Both the position numbers and the translations under genes were made by a program. Shown here piece after piece: positions 7,460 to 16,429 of a DNA stretch of 64,000 bases; the first letter of the stretch is position 1, and each line of letters starts with the position of its first letter. The notes under the pieces are model-generated. The model searched no databases. It had not been told where the DNA came from and saw nothing but the letters and a program-made list of their open reading frames with translations. The stretch is from Tamilnaduibacter salinus (GTDB lineage Bacteria > Pseudomonadota > Gammaproteobacteria > Pseudomonadales > Oleiphilaceae): assembly GCF_003096655.1 (NCBI RefSeq), contig NZ_QEKQ01000001.1:310001-374000 (forward strand), read 5' to 3'.

Positions 7460-9220
7460 ATGGATACGCTCCGGGCTGTGATGACGCCTATGGATCAGGT
7501 CACGATTCGACAGATTATCTATCGCATCCTGATGGTGTCGCTGGTGGCCGTCGTCGTGGGTACGGCGGCGTCACTGGCGGCCATCGGGTTTGTCGACGCT
7601 ATCCAGTGGCTGAACGACCGGCTACTGATCTCGCCCTATGCCCGTATTCAGGCGGAAGACCGCCATTGGCTGGTGGTCGCCGCCACCATTGCGGTGCCCG
7701 CAGTCGGGGGGCTCCTGGTGGGCCTGATCGTCCGCTGGCTGATCAAGGAGGGCCGCGGGCTGGCTCCGCCGGATGCGATTCTGGCGGTGCAGACCCGGCG
7801 CAAGGCGCCGACCATCCGCAGCGGTCTGGCGTCCACGCTGGCCTCGCTGGTGTCACTGGGCAGCGGTGCATCGGTCGGCCAGTACGGCCCGCTGGTCTAT
7901 CTCGGGACGCTTTTCGGGACCATGGTGGGCCGACTTCGGTTGCGGCTGCCGCACCAGCGCTCCATCGCCATTGGCTGCGGTGTGGCGGCGGCCATTTCCA
8001 CGGCATTCAATGCGCCCATCGCCGGACTGGTCTTCGCCCACGAAGTCATCCTGCGGCACTACTCGCTGCGGGCCTTCGCGCCGGTGACGGTCGCCGCCGC
8101 GACCGGTTACGTGATCGCCAATGTGATCTTCGAACGGCCGCCGCTGTTCCGTGTGCAGTTCGGGGGCGTCGAGCACAGTTATGAGTTCCTGTTTTTCGCC
8201 CTGGAAGGGGTGATCTGTGCGGGGCTGGCGTGGGTGTTCATGCGGCTGTTGTCCCTGAGCGGTAAACTGGCCGCCCGGACGCCGGTCCCGGTCTGGCTGA
8301 AACCCGCAGTGGCGGGGCTGGTGCTGGGGCTGGTGGCGCTTCAGGTGCCAGAGGTGCTGGGCATTGGCCAGGAAACGCTGCGCTTTGCCATCATTGAGGA
8401 CGCCTTCGCGATTCACGAGTTGGCGCTCATCATCGTCGCCAAGCTGGCCCTGACGGCGCTCTGTGTGGGGTTCGGGTTTGTCGGCGGGGTATTCAGCCCG
8501 GCCCTGCTGGTGGGGATTCTCTTTGGTGCCTTTTACGGGCTGATTGTGCCGTTTGTCGCGCCGTTTCCCCATTCCGGTGTGGTGGTGTATGCCATCTGCG
8601 GCATGATGGCACTGGCCAGTTCCGTCATCGGCGCCCCGCTGACCACCATCCTGATCGTGTTTGAGCTGACCCGCAGCTATGACCTGACCATTGCCGCCAT
8701 GGTGGCGGTGGTGTTCTCCAATCTCGTGTCCTACCGGGCCGTCGGTCGGTCGCTGTTCGATGTGCAGCTCAAGGCCCGGGGGTTCGACCTGTCGCTGGGG
8801 CGGGATCGGGCCATTCTCCAGAACCACCGCGTGGTGCACTACCTGCATGCGGATTACACCACGGCCCGTGCCGGAGAGTCCGTGGGGGCGGTGCGGCACA
8901 CGCTGGTCGCCAATGGGCGGGCGGAGGCGGTGCTGGTGGACCAGAGCGACGTCTACCAGGGTATGGTGCACCTTCAGGATCTGGTTGAGGCGGATCCGGA
9001 GGCGCCCGTGGAATCCATTGCCCATGCGACCGGCGTCGTCTTCCACGAGGACACCAGTGTCTGGGAGTCCATGGAGATGCTCCGGGGGTTTCTGGGCGAA
9101 GCCGTGCCCCTGCTGGACCGTCAAAGCCGGGTACTGGGGGTGGTGCCGGAGGAGGCGGTCATCCGTGCGTATCTGGAAATCATTCATGAACTTCGGCGGG
9201 AAGAAAATGAAGCGGCGTGA
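7460..9220 (+). CDS. ClC family chloride channel-like protein with CBS pair, gating Glu absent
   Basis: A 586-residue ClC-fold membrane protein: about 12 hydrophobic segments to about residue 440, then a CBS pair (about 460-575). The third ClC signature is present as GGVFSPALLVG. The second signature, normally G-K/R-E-G-P, reads VGQYGP (about 139-144), so the gating/proton-coupling glutamate is tyrosine, and the first signature reads GRGLAPPDAI rather than GSGIPE. This points to a divergent ClC clade, perhaps not a coupled Cl-/H+ exchanger. Start is uncertain: in-frame ATGs at 7460, 7481 and 7490. The 3' end overlaps the next gene by 14 bases, implying co-transcription with the solute-binding lipoprotein. 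Confidence 0.88.
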   Translation: MDTLRAVMTPMDQVTIRQIIYRILMVSLVAVVVGTAASLAAIGFVDAIQWLNDRLLISPYARIQAEDRHWLVVAATIAVPAVGGLLVGLIVRWLIKEGRGLAPPDAILAVQTRRKAPTIRSGLASTLASLVSLGSGASVGQYGPLVYLGTLFGTMVGRLRLRLPHQRSIAIGCGVAAAISTAFNAPIAGLVFAHEVILRHYSLRAFAPVTVAAATGYVIANVIFERPPLFRVQFGGVEHSYEFLFFALEGVICAGLAWVFMRLLSLSGKLAARTPVPVWLKPAVAGLVLGLVALQVPEVLGIGQETLRFAIIEDAFAIHELALIIVAKLALTALCVGFGFVGGVFSPALLVGILFGAFYGLIVPFVAPFPHSGVVVYAICGMMALASSVIGAPLTTILIVFELTRSYDLTIAAMVAVVFSNLVSYRAVGRSLFDVQLKARGFDLSLGRDRAILQNHRVVHYLHADYTTARAGESVGAVRHTLVANGRAEAVLVDQSDVYQGMVHLQDLVEADPEAPVESIAHATGVVFHEDTSVWESMEMLRGFLGEAVPLLDRQSRVLGVVPEEAVIRAYLEIIHELRREENEAA

Positions 9221-10325
9221 GGTGTTGCTGAGCCTGCTGATGCTGCTGGCATGTACGGGAAGTGGGACGGCGGAGGAAGGGCCGGAACCGCTGACCGTTG
9301 TCACCTGGGGCGGCGCCTATGAGGCCAGTCAGCGGGCCGCCTACTTCGAGCCGTTCACGGAGAAGACCGGGATTCCGGTTCGTGCCGTTCAGTTTGATGG
9401 CAGCCTGGCGTCCCTGCGTCGTCACCTTGCCGCCGGGCCACCCGTTGAGTGGGATGTCATTGATCTGATCCGGTCGGATGCCCAGGCCGGCTGCCGCGAG
9501 AAACTGCTGGAGCCCATCGACCCGAACCTGCTTGAGCCCGCACCGGACGGCACACCGGCCCGCGATGATTTCATGGACGATACCATCACCCGGTGCGCCA
9601 TCACCCAGTTGGTGTTTTCCACGGTGATTGCCTACAACGAAAAGGCCTTTCCGGGGCGCAAGCCGCGCTCGATCAAGGATTTTTTTGATCTGGAGGCGTT
9701 TCCCGGGAAACGGGCGCTGCGCAAGGCACCGGTGGGTCTGTTCGAGTGGGCGCTGATGTCCTATGGCGTCCCCCGCGAGCAGCTCTACGATCTGCTGAGC
9801 ACGGAACGGGGCTTCACTCTGGCGTTCCGGCGTCTGAACGGTATTCGTGATCAACTGGTGTGGTGGACCGGCGGTCAGGAACCGGTCGACATGCTCGTCT
9901 CCGGCGAGGTGGCCATGGCCAGTGGCTACAATGGGCGATTCTTCCACGCCCGCGCCGTCGAAGGGGAGCCGATCTCGGTGATCTGGGACGGCCAGTTGCT
10001 GGGGTTCAATAGCTGGGCAATCCCCATGGGCACGGATCAGCCGGACGCGGCCCGCGAGTTCATCCGCTTTGCGACCCAGACCGAACGCATGGCGGACCAG
10101 TCCAGCCGGATCAGTTATGGCCCCACCCGCAAGTCGGCTCAGGCGCACCTCGGCCTGCACAAAGACACCGGCGTGCCGATGCGACCGCACATGCCGACGG
10201 CGCCAGACCACCTCACCAGTGCCATCCACCGGGATCATGCCTGGTATGCCCGGACCCAGGCACTCCGGGAACGGCTGTTCAGGCGCTGGCTCGAATCGTC
10301 CGAGGCGACGCCATCACAGCCGTGA
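9207..10325 (+). CDS. ABC-type solute-binding lipoprotein (polyamine/PotD-like)
   Basis: A 372-residue extracytoplasmic binding protein. MKRREVLLSLLMLLACTGSG is a lipoprotein signal with lipobox LLAC, so it is probably anchored by the cysteine near residue 16. The mature N-terminus TVVTWGGAYEASQRAAYFEP is characteristic of the SBP_bac_8/PotD-like family for spermidine, putrescine and related compounds. YNGRFFHA and LLGFNSWAIPMGTDQPDAA match the later family blocks. No permease or ATPase gene follows, so it is an orphan. Start chosen at ATG 9207, which puts the signal peptide at the very N-terminus; ATG 9186 is also in frame. It overlaps the ClC gene and precedes a two-component system by 60 bases. 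Confidence 0.85.
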   Translation: MKRREVLLSLLMLLACTGSGTAEEGPEPLTVVTWGGAYEASQRAAYFEPFTEKTGIPVRAVQFDGSLASLRRHLAAGPPVEWDVIDLIRSDAQAGCREKLLEPIDPNLLEPAPDGTPARDDFMDDTITRCAITQLVFSTVIAYNEKAFPGRKPRSIKDFFDLEAFPGKRALRKAPVGLFEWALMSYGVPREQLYDLLSTERGFTLAFRRLNGIRDQLVWWTGGQEPVDMLVSGEVAMASGYNGRFFHARAVEGEPISVIWDGQLLGFNSWAIPMGTDQPDAAREFIRFATQTERMADQSSRISYGPTRKSAQAHLGLHKDTGVPMRPHMPTAPDHLTSAIHRDHAWYARTQALRERLFRRWLESSEATPSQP

Positions 10326-10385
10326 TACTTTCGTGACACCTTTTTGAGACATTTGGTGGCGCCGCCTACTCAACCGGAATTCCGA

Positions 10386-11087
10386 ATGACCCGAAACGTA
10401 CTGATCATCGAAGACAATCCCGGCATTGCCCAGCTCGTCCAGATGCATGTGGAGGATCTGGGCTGCCACGCGGAGGTGGTGGACCGGGGCGACACCGGGC
10501 TGGCGCGCTACCGCGACGGGGGTGTGGATCTGGTGGTACTGGATCTGATGTTGCCGGGGCTGGACGGGCTGTCCGTTTGCCGGGAGATCCGCTCGTTGCC
10601 GGGGTACGTGCCGGTGCTGATGCTGACGGCAAAGAGCTCCGAGCTGGACCGGGTGCTGGGCCTGGAAATTGGCGCGGACGATTATCTCACCAAGCCTTTC
10701 AGCGTGGCCGAGCTGTCCGCCCGTATTAAGGCGCTGTTTCGTCGCGTGGATGCCATGGCGGTCCCCTCGGATACGTCCGACACACCGCAGCGCATTGATA
10801 TCGACGGGCTGAGCATCGACCCGGACCGGCGTCAGGTGCGCGTGCACGACCAGTCGGTGGAGCTGACCGCCCGGGAGTTCGACCTGCTCTGGCACTTCGC
10901 GTGTCACCCGGGGCGGGTTTTCAGCCGCTCCCAATTGCTGGATTCGGTCTGGGGCTACAACCACGACGGCTACGAACACACGGTGAATACCCACATCAAC
11001 CGCCTGCGCGCCAAGATCGAGTCGAATCCGGCCGAACCGGAGTTTGTCGAGACGGTCTGGGGCGTCGGTTACCGTTTCCGGGAATAG
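10386..11087 (+). CDS. OmpR/PhoB family response regulator
   Basis: A 233-residue regulator with an N-terminal receiver (acidic IEDN at 8-11, phospho-acceptor D53 in VVLDLMLPG, K near 103 in YLTKPF) and a C-terminal winged helix (about 135-230; LTAREFDLLWHFACHPGRVF, VNTHINRLRAKIE, TVWGVGYRF). Start at ATG 10386, which begins the receiver properly (MTRNVLIIEDN). The cognate kinase starts 3 bases after its stop, so the two are translationally coupled. Confidence 0.94.
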   Translation: MTRNVLIIEDNPGIAQLVQMHVEDLGCHAEVVDRGDTGLARYRDGGVDLVVLDLMLPGLDGLSVCREIRSLPGYVPVLMLTAKSSELDRVLGLEIGADDYLTKPFSVAELSARIKALFRRVDAMAVPSDTSDTPQRIDIDGLSIDPDRRQVRVHDQSVELTAREFDLLWHFACHPGRVFSRSQLLDSVWGYNHDGYEHTVNTHINRLRAKIESNPAEPEFVETVWGVGYRFRE

Positions 11088-11090
11088 CGC

Positions 11091-12563
11091 GTGTTCCGTT
11101 CGCTCTACACGAAGCTGGCCGTTGGGCTGTTCATCCTGCTGGTCAGCGTCGGTCTGGTCTATGTGTTCATCAGTATTGTCTCGCTGCAGCAGTACAACGC
11201 GTCGATCAATCAGGAGCTGCACCGGGGGCTGGCGAAGGACCTGGTGTCCGACCGGAATCTGGTCAAGGAAGGTCGTCTGGACGAGCAGGCCCTGAAAGCC
11301 CTGTTCGAGCTGTACATGACCATCAACCCCAGCATTGAAATCTACCTGCTGGATACCGAAGGCCGCATCCTGTCGTATTCGGCGGACCCGGATAAGATCA
11401 AACGCAACCGGGTGTCGCTGGCGCCCATCCGTCAGTTCCTGAACGATCCCACCCAGTACCCGGTTCTCGGGGACGACCCGCGAAGCCACGAGCGCGAGAA
11501 AGCGTTCTCCGTCACGCCGGTGCCCTCCGCCGAGAATCCCGAGGGGTATCTGTACGTGGTGCTTCGCGGCGAGGAATACGACGCCGTCCAGATGATGGCC
11601 AGAGAAGGGCAGGTGATTCGCATGAGCGCCTGGGCGGTGCTGGCCAGCCTGGTCGTTGGCATGATCGCCGGTCTGCTTGTTTTCCGGATGCTGACCCGCC
11701 GTCTGACGCGACTGACCCAGCTCGTGGAGGCCTTTGAGCATCAGGAGGATGCGACAGCGGATCGGACCACCTGGCGGTCGCAGCGCCCGCATGTGCGTGA
11801 TGAAATCGACTACCTCGGCGTGACGTTCGATCGCATGGCCGACCGGATCGGCGACCAGATGGAGCAGTTACGCGAAAAAGACGCGTTGCGCCGCCGGCTG
11901 GTTGCCCAGGTCTCCCATGACCTGCGAACGCCGCTGGCCTCCATGCAGGGGTACGTGGAGAGTCTGAGGATGAAACGCGCGGAACTGAGCGATGAGGAGC
12001 AGGAGCGGTTCCTGTCCATCGCCCTCAGTGAAGGCCATCGTCTCGGCCATCTGGTGAACGAACTGTTCGAGCTGGCATCGCTGGAGGCGCGCGAGAAGCA
12101 GCCGTGCGTCGAGCCGTTTGCGCCGGCGGAGCTGGTTCAGGATGTGGTGCAGAAGCACACACCGGAGGCGGCGAAACATGGCCAGTCACTGACGGTCACC
12201 GGGAACCGCTCACTGCCGATGGTCCGCGGGGATCTTGGCATGACCGAACGGGTACTGGACAATCTGATCATCAACGCCATGAACGACAGCGCCTCCGGGA
12301 GGGCGATCGAACTGAATCTCGGGGTGCAGGGCGACCGGCTGGTCGTCGCGGTCAACGATAACGGGCCGGGCATTTCGCAGGCGGATCTCGACCATGTGTT
12401 TGATCCCCTCTATCGCGGCCAGAGCGGCAATGGCTCTGGTCACGCCGGGCTGGGGCTGGCGATTGCCCGGCGTATCATGGAGCTGCAGGGCGGTGATATC
12501 GACGTGCTCAACCGACCGCAGGGTGGGGCATCGTTCGTGGTCCGTCTGCCCCTGAGTGACTGA
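11091..12563 (+). CDS. Sensor histidine kinase
   Basis: A 490-residue membrane kinase starting at GTG 11091. Two transmembrane helices (about 7-30 and 178-200) flank a periplasmic sensor of about 150 residues. A HAMP region follows (about 200-260), then HisKA with VSHDLRTPLAS (H276) and an HATPase domain with NDNGPGIS and GHAGLGLAIARRIME. It partners the response regulator immediately upstream. The signal is unknown, but the next gene is an exported methionine sulfoxide reductase, so an envelope or oxidative cue is a reasonable guess from position. Confidence 0.94.
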   Translation: MFRSLYTKLAVGLFILLVSVGLVYVFISIVSLQQYNASINQELHRGLAKDLVSDRNLVKEGRLDEQALKALFELYMTINPSIEIYLLDTEGRILSYSADPDKIKRNRVSLAPIRQFLNDPTQYPVLGDDPRSHEREKAFSVTPVPSAENPEGYLYVVLRGEEYDAVQMMAREGQVIRMSAWAVLASLVVGMIAGLLVFRMLTRRLTRLTQLVEAFEHQEDATADRTTWRSQRPHVRDEIDYLGVTFDRMADRIGDQMEQLREKDALRRRLVAQVSHDLRTPLASMQGYVESLRMKRAELSDEEQERFLSIALSEGHRLGHLVNELFELASLEAREKQPCVEPFAPAELVQDVVQKHTPEAAKHGQSLTVTGNRSLPMVRGDLGMTERVLDNLIINAMNDSASGRAIELNLGVQGDRLVVAVNDNGPGISQADLDHVFDPLYRGQSGNGSGHAGLGLAIARRIMELQGGDIDVLNRPQGGASFVVRLPLSD

Positions 12564-12602
12564 ATCCGTCGTCGTGATCAATTCGTAATACATTCAAGAC
12601 CA

Positions 12603-12634
12603 TGACGTGAATCTGCGAGCCGACAATCACGTCA
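12603..12634. promoter_or_regulatory. Inverted repeat upstream of msrAB
   Basis: TGACGTGA and TCACGTCA form perfect 8-base arms separated by 16 bases, 26 bases ahead of the msrAB start. It could bind a dimeric regulator such as the upstream OmpR-type protein, or form a leader hairpin. Confidence 0.35.
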
Positions 12635-12659
12635 GAGTCATGATTGTGGAGAACACCCT

Positions 12660-13856
12660 ATGAAAACGCGCATTACCATGGTTGTCTCGCTGCTTGCCGC
12701 GACGGTGATCGGGCTTCAGGTGCATGCCCAGAGTTCGTCATCGGGGGACGTGACCCGCTCCTCCTACGCGCCGGACGATCCGTCCCTGGCGGTGGCCACC
12801 TTCGCGGGCGGCTGTTTCTGGTGTGTTGAGGAAGGCTTCGAGAAGATTCCCGGCGTCGTCGAAGCAGTCTCCGGCTACAGTGGTGGGGACGAAGTGGACC
12901 CGACCTACAAGCAGGTGTCCTCCGGACAGACCGGTCACACCGAGGCCGTAAAGGTCTACTACGACCCGGAGACGATCACCTACCAGGGGCTGTTGCAGGG
13001 CTTCTGGCGATTCATGGATCCGACCGATGCCGATGGCCAGTTCGTGGATCGGGGTCAACAGTACCGCCCTGCGATCTTCTACCACAACGACCGGCAGGCG
13101 CGGCTTGCCAGAGAGTCCAAAAAGGCCCTGGCCGAATCGGGCCGTTACGACGAGCCGGTGGTGATCGAGATCGTCCCGTTCGAGGCATTCTACCCGGCCG
13201 AGGAATACCATCAGGACTATTCCGATAAGAACCCGGTCCGGTACAACGTCTACACCTTCAACTCCGGTCGGTACCAGTTCATTGATGAGGTCTGGGGCGA
13301 CGATCAGAAACTGGACTTCAGCCAGTTCAAGCCGCGGGAGGGCGACGATGCCATGTCCAACGACGCTGGCTCCGGCGCGATGTCCGGAACCGGGTTTGAC
13401 CCGGATACCTACACCAGGCCGGACGATGCCGTGCTGCGTGAGCGCCTGACGGAGATGCAGTACGAAGTGACCCGGGAGGATGCGACCGAGCCGGCGTTTG
13501 ACAACGAATACTGGGATGAGAAACGCGCCGGGATCTATGTCGATGTGGTATCGGGCGAGCCGTTGTTTTCCTCCAGTGACAAGTACAAGTCCGGTACTGG
13601 CTGGCCAAGCTTTGTCCGGCCCATCCGGGAGGGCATCCTGGTGCGCAAGCGCGACGAGTCCTGGCTTGGTGTCCGCACGGAGATTCGGAGCAAGTACGCC
13701 GATTCGCACCTGGGCCACGTGTTCGAGGACGGTGCGGCTCCGACGGGCCTGCGTTACTGCATGAACTCCGCCGCGCTGCGTTTCATCCCCAAGGACCAGA
13801 TGGCCGACGCCGGCTACGGTGAATTCGTGGACGAGGTGGGGCCGCCCCGGAGCTGA
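12660..13856 (+). CDS. msrAB: Exported bifunctional methionine sulfoxide reductase MsrAB
   Basis: A 398-residue fusion that repairs oxidised methionine in envelope proteins. A signal peptide (about 1-23, ending VHAQ) is followed by the MsrA domain ([11 protein letters not shown]; catalytic C52; HTEAVKV) and the MsrB domain from about 245 (SGTGWPSF, catalytic C367 in [12 protein letters not shown]). The MsrB part lacks the CxxC zinc-binding pairs found in many MsrB proteins. The fusion order MsrA-MsrB is the usual one. A two-component system lies 96 bases upstream in the same direction, possibly its regulator. Confidence 0.95.
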   Translation: MKTRITMVVSLLAATVIGLQVHAQSSSSGDVTRSSYAPDDPSLAVATFAGGCFWCVEEGFEKIPGVVEAVSGYSGGDEVDPTYKQVSSGQTGHTEAVKVYYDPETITYQGLLQGFWRFMDPTDADGQFVDRGQQYRPAIFYHNDRQARLARESKKALAESGRYDEPVVIEIVPFEAFYPAEEYHQDYSDKNPVRYNVYTFNSGRYQFIDEVWGDDQKLDFSQFKPREGDDAMSNDAGSGAMSGTGFDPDTYTRPDDAVLRERLTEMQYEVTREDATEPAFDNEYWDEKRAGIYVDVVSGEPLFSSSDKYKSGTGWPSFVRPIREGILVRKRDESWLGVRTEIRSKYADSHLGHVFEDGAAPTGLRYCMNSAALRFIPKDQMADAGYGEFVDEVGPPRS

Positions 13857-13870
13857 GCCAGCCCGTGTCG

Positions 13871-13902
13871 TGATGGGATGGTCATCTTGCGCCATCCCGT
13901 CA
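13871..13902 (+). terminator. Hairpin after msrAB
   Basis: TGATGGGATGG and CCATCCCGTCA form an 11-base stem with one weak pair and a 10-base loop, starting 15 bases after the msrAB stop. No clear U tract follows, so termination strength is doubtful. Confidence 0.4.
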
Positions 13903-13976
13903 CCGTGTCTTGACCCCGGGGGCGGATGGGCTGAGACTGCCTGACCATCCAGAAACGAACCCGGGAGCCACCCGCC

Positions 13977-14897
13977 ATGTCGGCGTTGATTCTGCACCAG
14001 TACGCCCTGTCCCCGTTTTCTGAGAAGATCCGGGCCATGCTTGGTTACACGGGCATCCCCTGGCAGGCCGTGACGGTCCGGGAGATGCCGCCGAGGCCCC
14101 ACCTGGAAACATTGACCGGCGGTTACCGCAAAATCCCGGTGGCCCAGTCCGGTGCGGATATCTTCTGCGACACCCGCATCGTGTCGGCCGAACTGGCACA
14201 GGTCAGCGGCCTGCCGGCGCTGGATGCCACCCGCGCCAGTGATGAAGTGGCCGTATTTGTCCGGGAGGCGGATCTGGAACTGTTTCTGGCCGCCCTGATC
14301 GGGTCCAGCGGGCCGGGGATGCTGGGCAAGCTGATCCGGGAAACGTCGGTGCTGGATGCGTTCCGGTTCCTGAAAGACCGCATCAACATGGGGCGCAAGG
14401 CGCGGGTACCGTCGATGACCCCGAAACAGGCGCGACAGAGGCTCGCCGATCACCTGACGTCTCTGGAGAACCGCCTGTCGCAGCACCACTACGTGTTCGG
14501 ACCGCAGGCCTGTATTGCCGACTTCTCGGCCTATCACAGTCTCTGGTATGCCCGGGATCTGGCTGGCAAATCGCTGGCGTCGCGGTATCCGCGGGTCGAT
14601 GAATGGATGAACCGCCTGCAGGCCTACGGCCACGGTGATCAGCAACCGCTGTCCATCGACAGCGCGTTGGCGGAGGCACGCAACAACACCCCAAGGCCGT
14701 TACCGACGGGAGAGTCCCATGAGCATCTGGGGCAGTCCGTCCGTATCGCGCCGGACGACTATGCCCGGGACCCTGTCATTGGCGAGCTGGTGGCCGTCAC
14801 CGAATCCCGCTGGATTCTCAAACGCGAACACGACGACGTCGGCACGGTGCATGTGCACCTGCCGAGGGACGGGTTCCGGCTGAAGCCGGAGCAGTGA
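13977..14897 (+). CDS. Glutathione S-transferase family protein
   Basis: A 306-residue GST-fold protein. The thioredoxin-like N-terminal domain starts MSALILHQYALSPFSEKIRA, with YRKIPVAQ at the cis-proline position and DTRIVSAELA after it; the alpha-helical C-terminal domain includes ACIADFSAYHSLWYARDL. The active-site position carries S-P-F-S rather than CPxC. It is longer than the usual 200-220 residues because of a tail from about 245 that I do not recognise. A good purine-rich region precedes ATG 13977. Substrate unknown. Confidence 0.85.
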   Translation: MSALILHQYALSPFSEKIRAMLGYTGIPWQAVTVREMPPRPHLETLTGGYRKIPVAQSGADIFCDTRIVSAELAQVSGLPALDATRASDEVAVFVREADLELFLAALIGSSGPGMLGKLIRETSVLDAFRFLKDRINMGRKARVPSMTPKQARQRLADHLTSLENRLSQHHYVFGPQACIADFSAYHSLWYARDLAGKSLASRYPRVDEWMNRLQAYGHGDQQPLSIDSALAEARNNTPRPLPTGESHEHLGQSVRIAPDDYARDPVIGELVAVTESRWILKREHDDVGTVHVHLPRDGFRLKPEQ

Positions 14898-14960
14898 GGA
14901 CGGATCCCCCGTCGGTGGTCGCGTCCAACGGACGCCGTCCGTGTTTTCCGTGGCTAACTT

Positions 14961-15857
14961 CTAACCAGTCATCCCGGCAATCAACCCATTCACCGCCTCG
15001 GCGAAGGCCACCGGCGAATCCTCCTGCAGGAAGTGACCGCCCCGGAGGGTCAGGTGGGGTTGCCCCTGGGCGCCGGGAATCCGTGACTGCATGTACCGGT
15101 CGCCGCCCCGTGTAATCGGGTCGCCGTTGCTGAATGTCGTGAGGAACGGTTTCTCCCACTCCGCCAGCACCTTCCACGCCTGCCGGTTGGCCTCGGAGGC
15201 GGGATCATCCGGGGTCATGGGAACGAGCTTGGGAAAGGCTCGGGCGCCCGCCTTGTAGTGTCGGTTGGGGAAGGGCGCTTCGTAGGCTTTCTTTTCCGCC
15301 CGGCTCAGTGTGCGGCCGGTGCCGACATTGAGAATCGCAGACACCGGGAAGACCGGGCTGTACAGGGCAAAGGCCCGCCACGCCTTGAACGCGGCGGGTG
15401 CGGTCTGGTCGCCCGTTGGCAGCATGCCGTTGCCGACGACAATAGCCCGGAAGCGATCCGGATGTTCCGCCGCCAGTCTCAGACCCAGTAGAGAGCCCCA
15501 GTCCTGGCAGACCAGCGTGATGTCGGACAGATCAAGGTGGTCGATGATCAGTGCGCGCAGCCAGTCCATATGACGCTGGTAGGAATAGTCCTCAATGCAC
15601 GTCGGTTTATCGGATTTGCCGAACCCGATCAGGTCCGGCGCGATGACCCGATGCCCGGCGCCGGTGCAGACCGGAATCATGTGCCGGTACAGGTAGGACC
15701 AGGACGGCTCACCATGCAGCATCAGCACGGGGCTGGCGTCCGTCGGGCCCTCGTCCAGATAGTGCATCCGGACGTCCCCGAGATCCGCATAGTGTGCCTC
15801 GAAGGGGTAGTCGGGCAGGTCGCGGAATCGCTCTTCGGGCGTACGCAGCACGTCCAT
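14961..15857 (-). CDS. Haloalkane dehalogenase (HLD-I type)
   Basis: A 298-residue alpha/beta hydrolase that matches the DhlA/DhmA-type haloalkane dehalogenases, which cleave carbon-halogen bonds hydrolytically in the cytoplasm. Visible catalytic set: HGEPSW at 48-53 (oxyanion hole), nucleophile D119 with halide-binding W120 in VCQDWGSLLG, a probable second halide-binding W160 in FKAWRAF, acid D246 in FSNGDPIT and H275 in RGGHFLQED. AGGAGGTCACC precedes the ATG at 15857. It is co-oriented with the SRPBCC gene 9 bases upstream, so the two likely form an operon. Confidence 0.88.
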   Translation of the reverse strand: MDVLRTPEERFRDLPDYPFEAHYADLGDVRMHYLDEGPTDASPVLMLHGEPSWSYLYRHMIPVCTGAGHRVIAPDLIGFGKSDKPTCIEDYSYQRHMDWLRALIIDHLDLSDITLVCQDWGSLLGLRLAAEHPDRFRAIVVGNGMLPTGDQTAPAAFKAWRAFALYSPVFPVSAILNVGTGRTLSRAEKKAYEAPFPNRHYKAGARAFPKLVPMTPDDPASEANRQAWKVLAEWEKPFLTTFSNGDPITRGGDRYMQSRIPGAQGQPHLTLRGGHFLQEDSPVAFAEAVNGLIAGMTG

Positions 15858-15866
15858 GGTGACCTC

Positions 15867-16295
15867 CTAGATGAGTTTGGGCAGCCGGCGGATGCCCTTG
15901 CGAAGACCGTTCTCAAGGGTGCTGGCGACCAGCTTGCCGGTGTAGGGGACGACATCATCGAACGTGATCGTATAGTTGATGCGCGTCTGCCCATCCGTAT
16001 GGTCCTCGAACCGGATGCGTCCGAAATGGTTCCGGATCGGGCTGATGCTGGTCAGTGTGTACTCGATCAGGGAATCGGGTTCGAACGTCAGGATTTCCTC
16101 TTCCAGGCCGATCGGACCGACACCGATCCGGCGGACCGAGCCGACACCATTGGGATCAGCCTGATCGCTCTCCTTGATCCGCCGAACCGGCGCGCCCAGG
16201 AGCTTGCCAAAACGGCGATGGTCGGCAAAGACGGCGAATGCCTTGTCCCGTGCCACCGGAATAATCTCCTGAATCTCAATGCGGTAACTTGCCAT
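15867..16295 (-). CDS. SRPBCC (START-like) family protein
   Basis: A 142-residue protein with the START-like layout: an N-terminal strand (ASYRIEIQEIIPVARDKAFAVFADH), a middle beta region (ILTFEPDSLIEYTLTSISPIR, INYTITFDDVVPYTG) and a long C-terminal helix (STLENGLRKGIRRLPKL). Such proteins hold hydrophobic ligands in a cavity. It is immediately upstream of the haloalkane dehalogenase and probably co-transcribed, so it may bind a related hydrophobic compound. The function is inferred from fold and position only. Confidence 0.8.
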   Translation of the reverse strand: MASYRIEIQEIIPVARDKAFAVFADHRRFGKLLGAPVRRIKESDQADPNGVGSVRRIGVGPIGLEEEILTFEPDSLIEYTLTSISPIRNHFGRIRFEDHTDGQTRINYTITFDDVVPYTGKLVASTLENGLRKGIRRLPKLI

Positions 16296-16429
16296 GGTGT
16301 GGAACCTTATCGTTGTTGTGATCGGGATGATGTCGTCAGCGTACCCACCTGACGCGGCGGAGGAAAGACCTGATTTGACGCTCCGTGTGCCCTGAACCGT
16401 ACCGCACCAGGCAGCGGTTCAATGATGCC

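Noticed and set aside
7853-9304. 483-residue frame on the minus strand
   Set aside because: Opposite the ClC gene; the sequence is His/Gln-rich with no domain, a shadow frame.
9207-10325. Complete polyamine ABC transporter operon
   Set aside because: Only the binding protein is present; the next genes are a response regulator and kinase, so no transporter operon can be called.
12738-14645. 635-residue open frame on the minus strand
   Set aside because: It overlaps msrAB and the GST gene, both with clear domain evidence. Antisense artefact of high GC content.
15867-16295. Polyketide cyclase in a biosynthetic cluster
   Set aside because: The fold is START-like but the neighbours are a dehalogenase and a repeat, with no synthase genes, so no cluster is supported.
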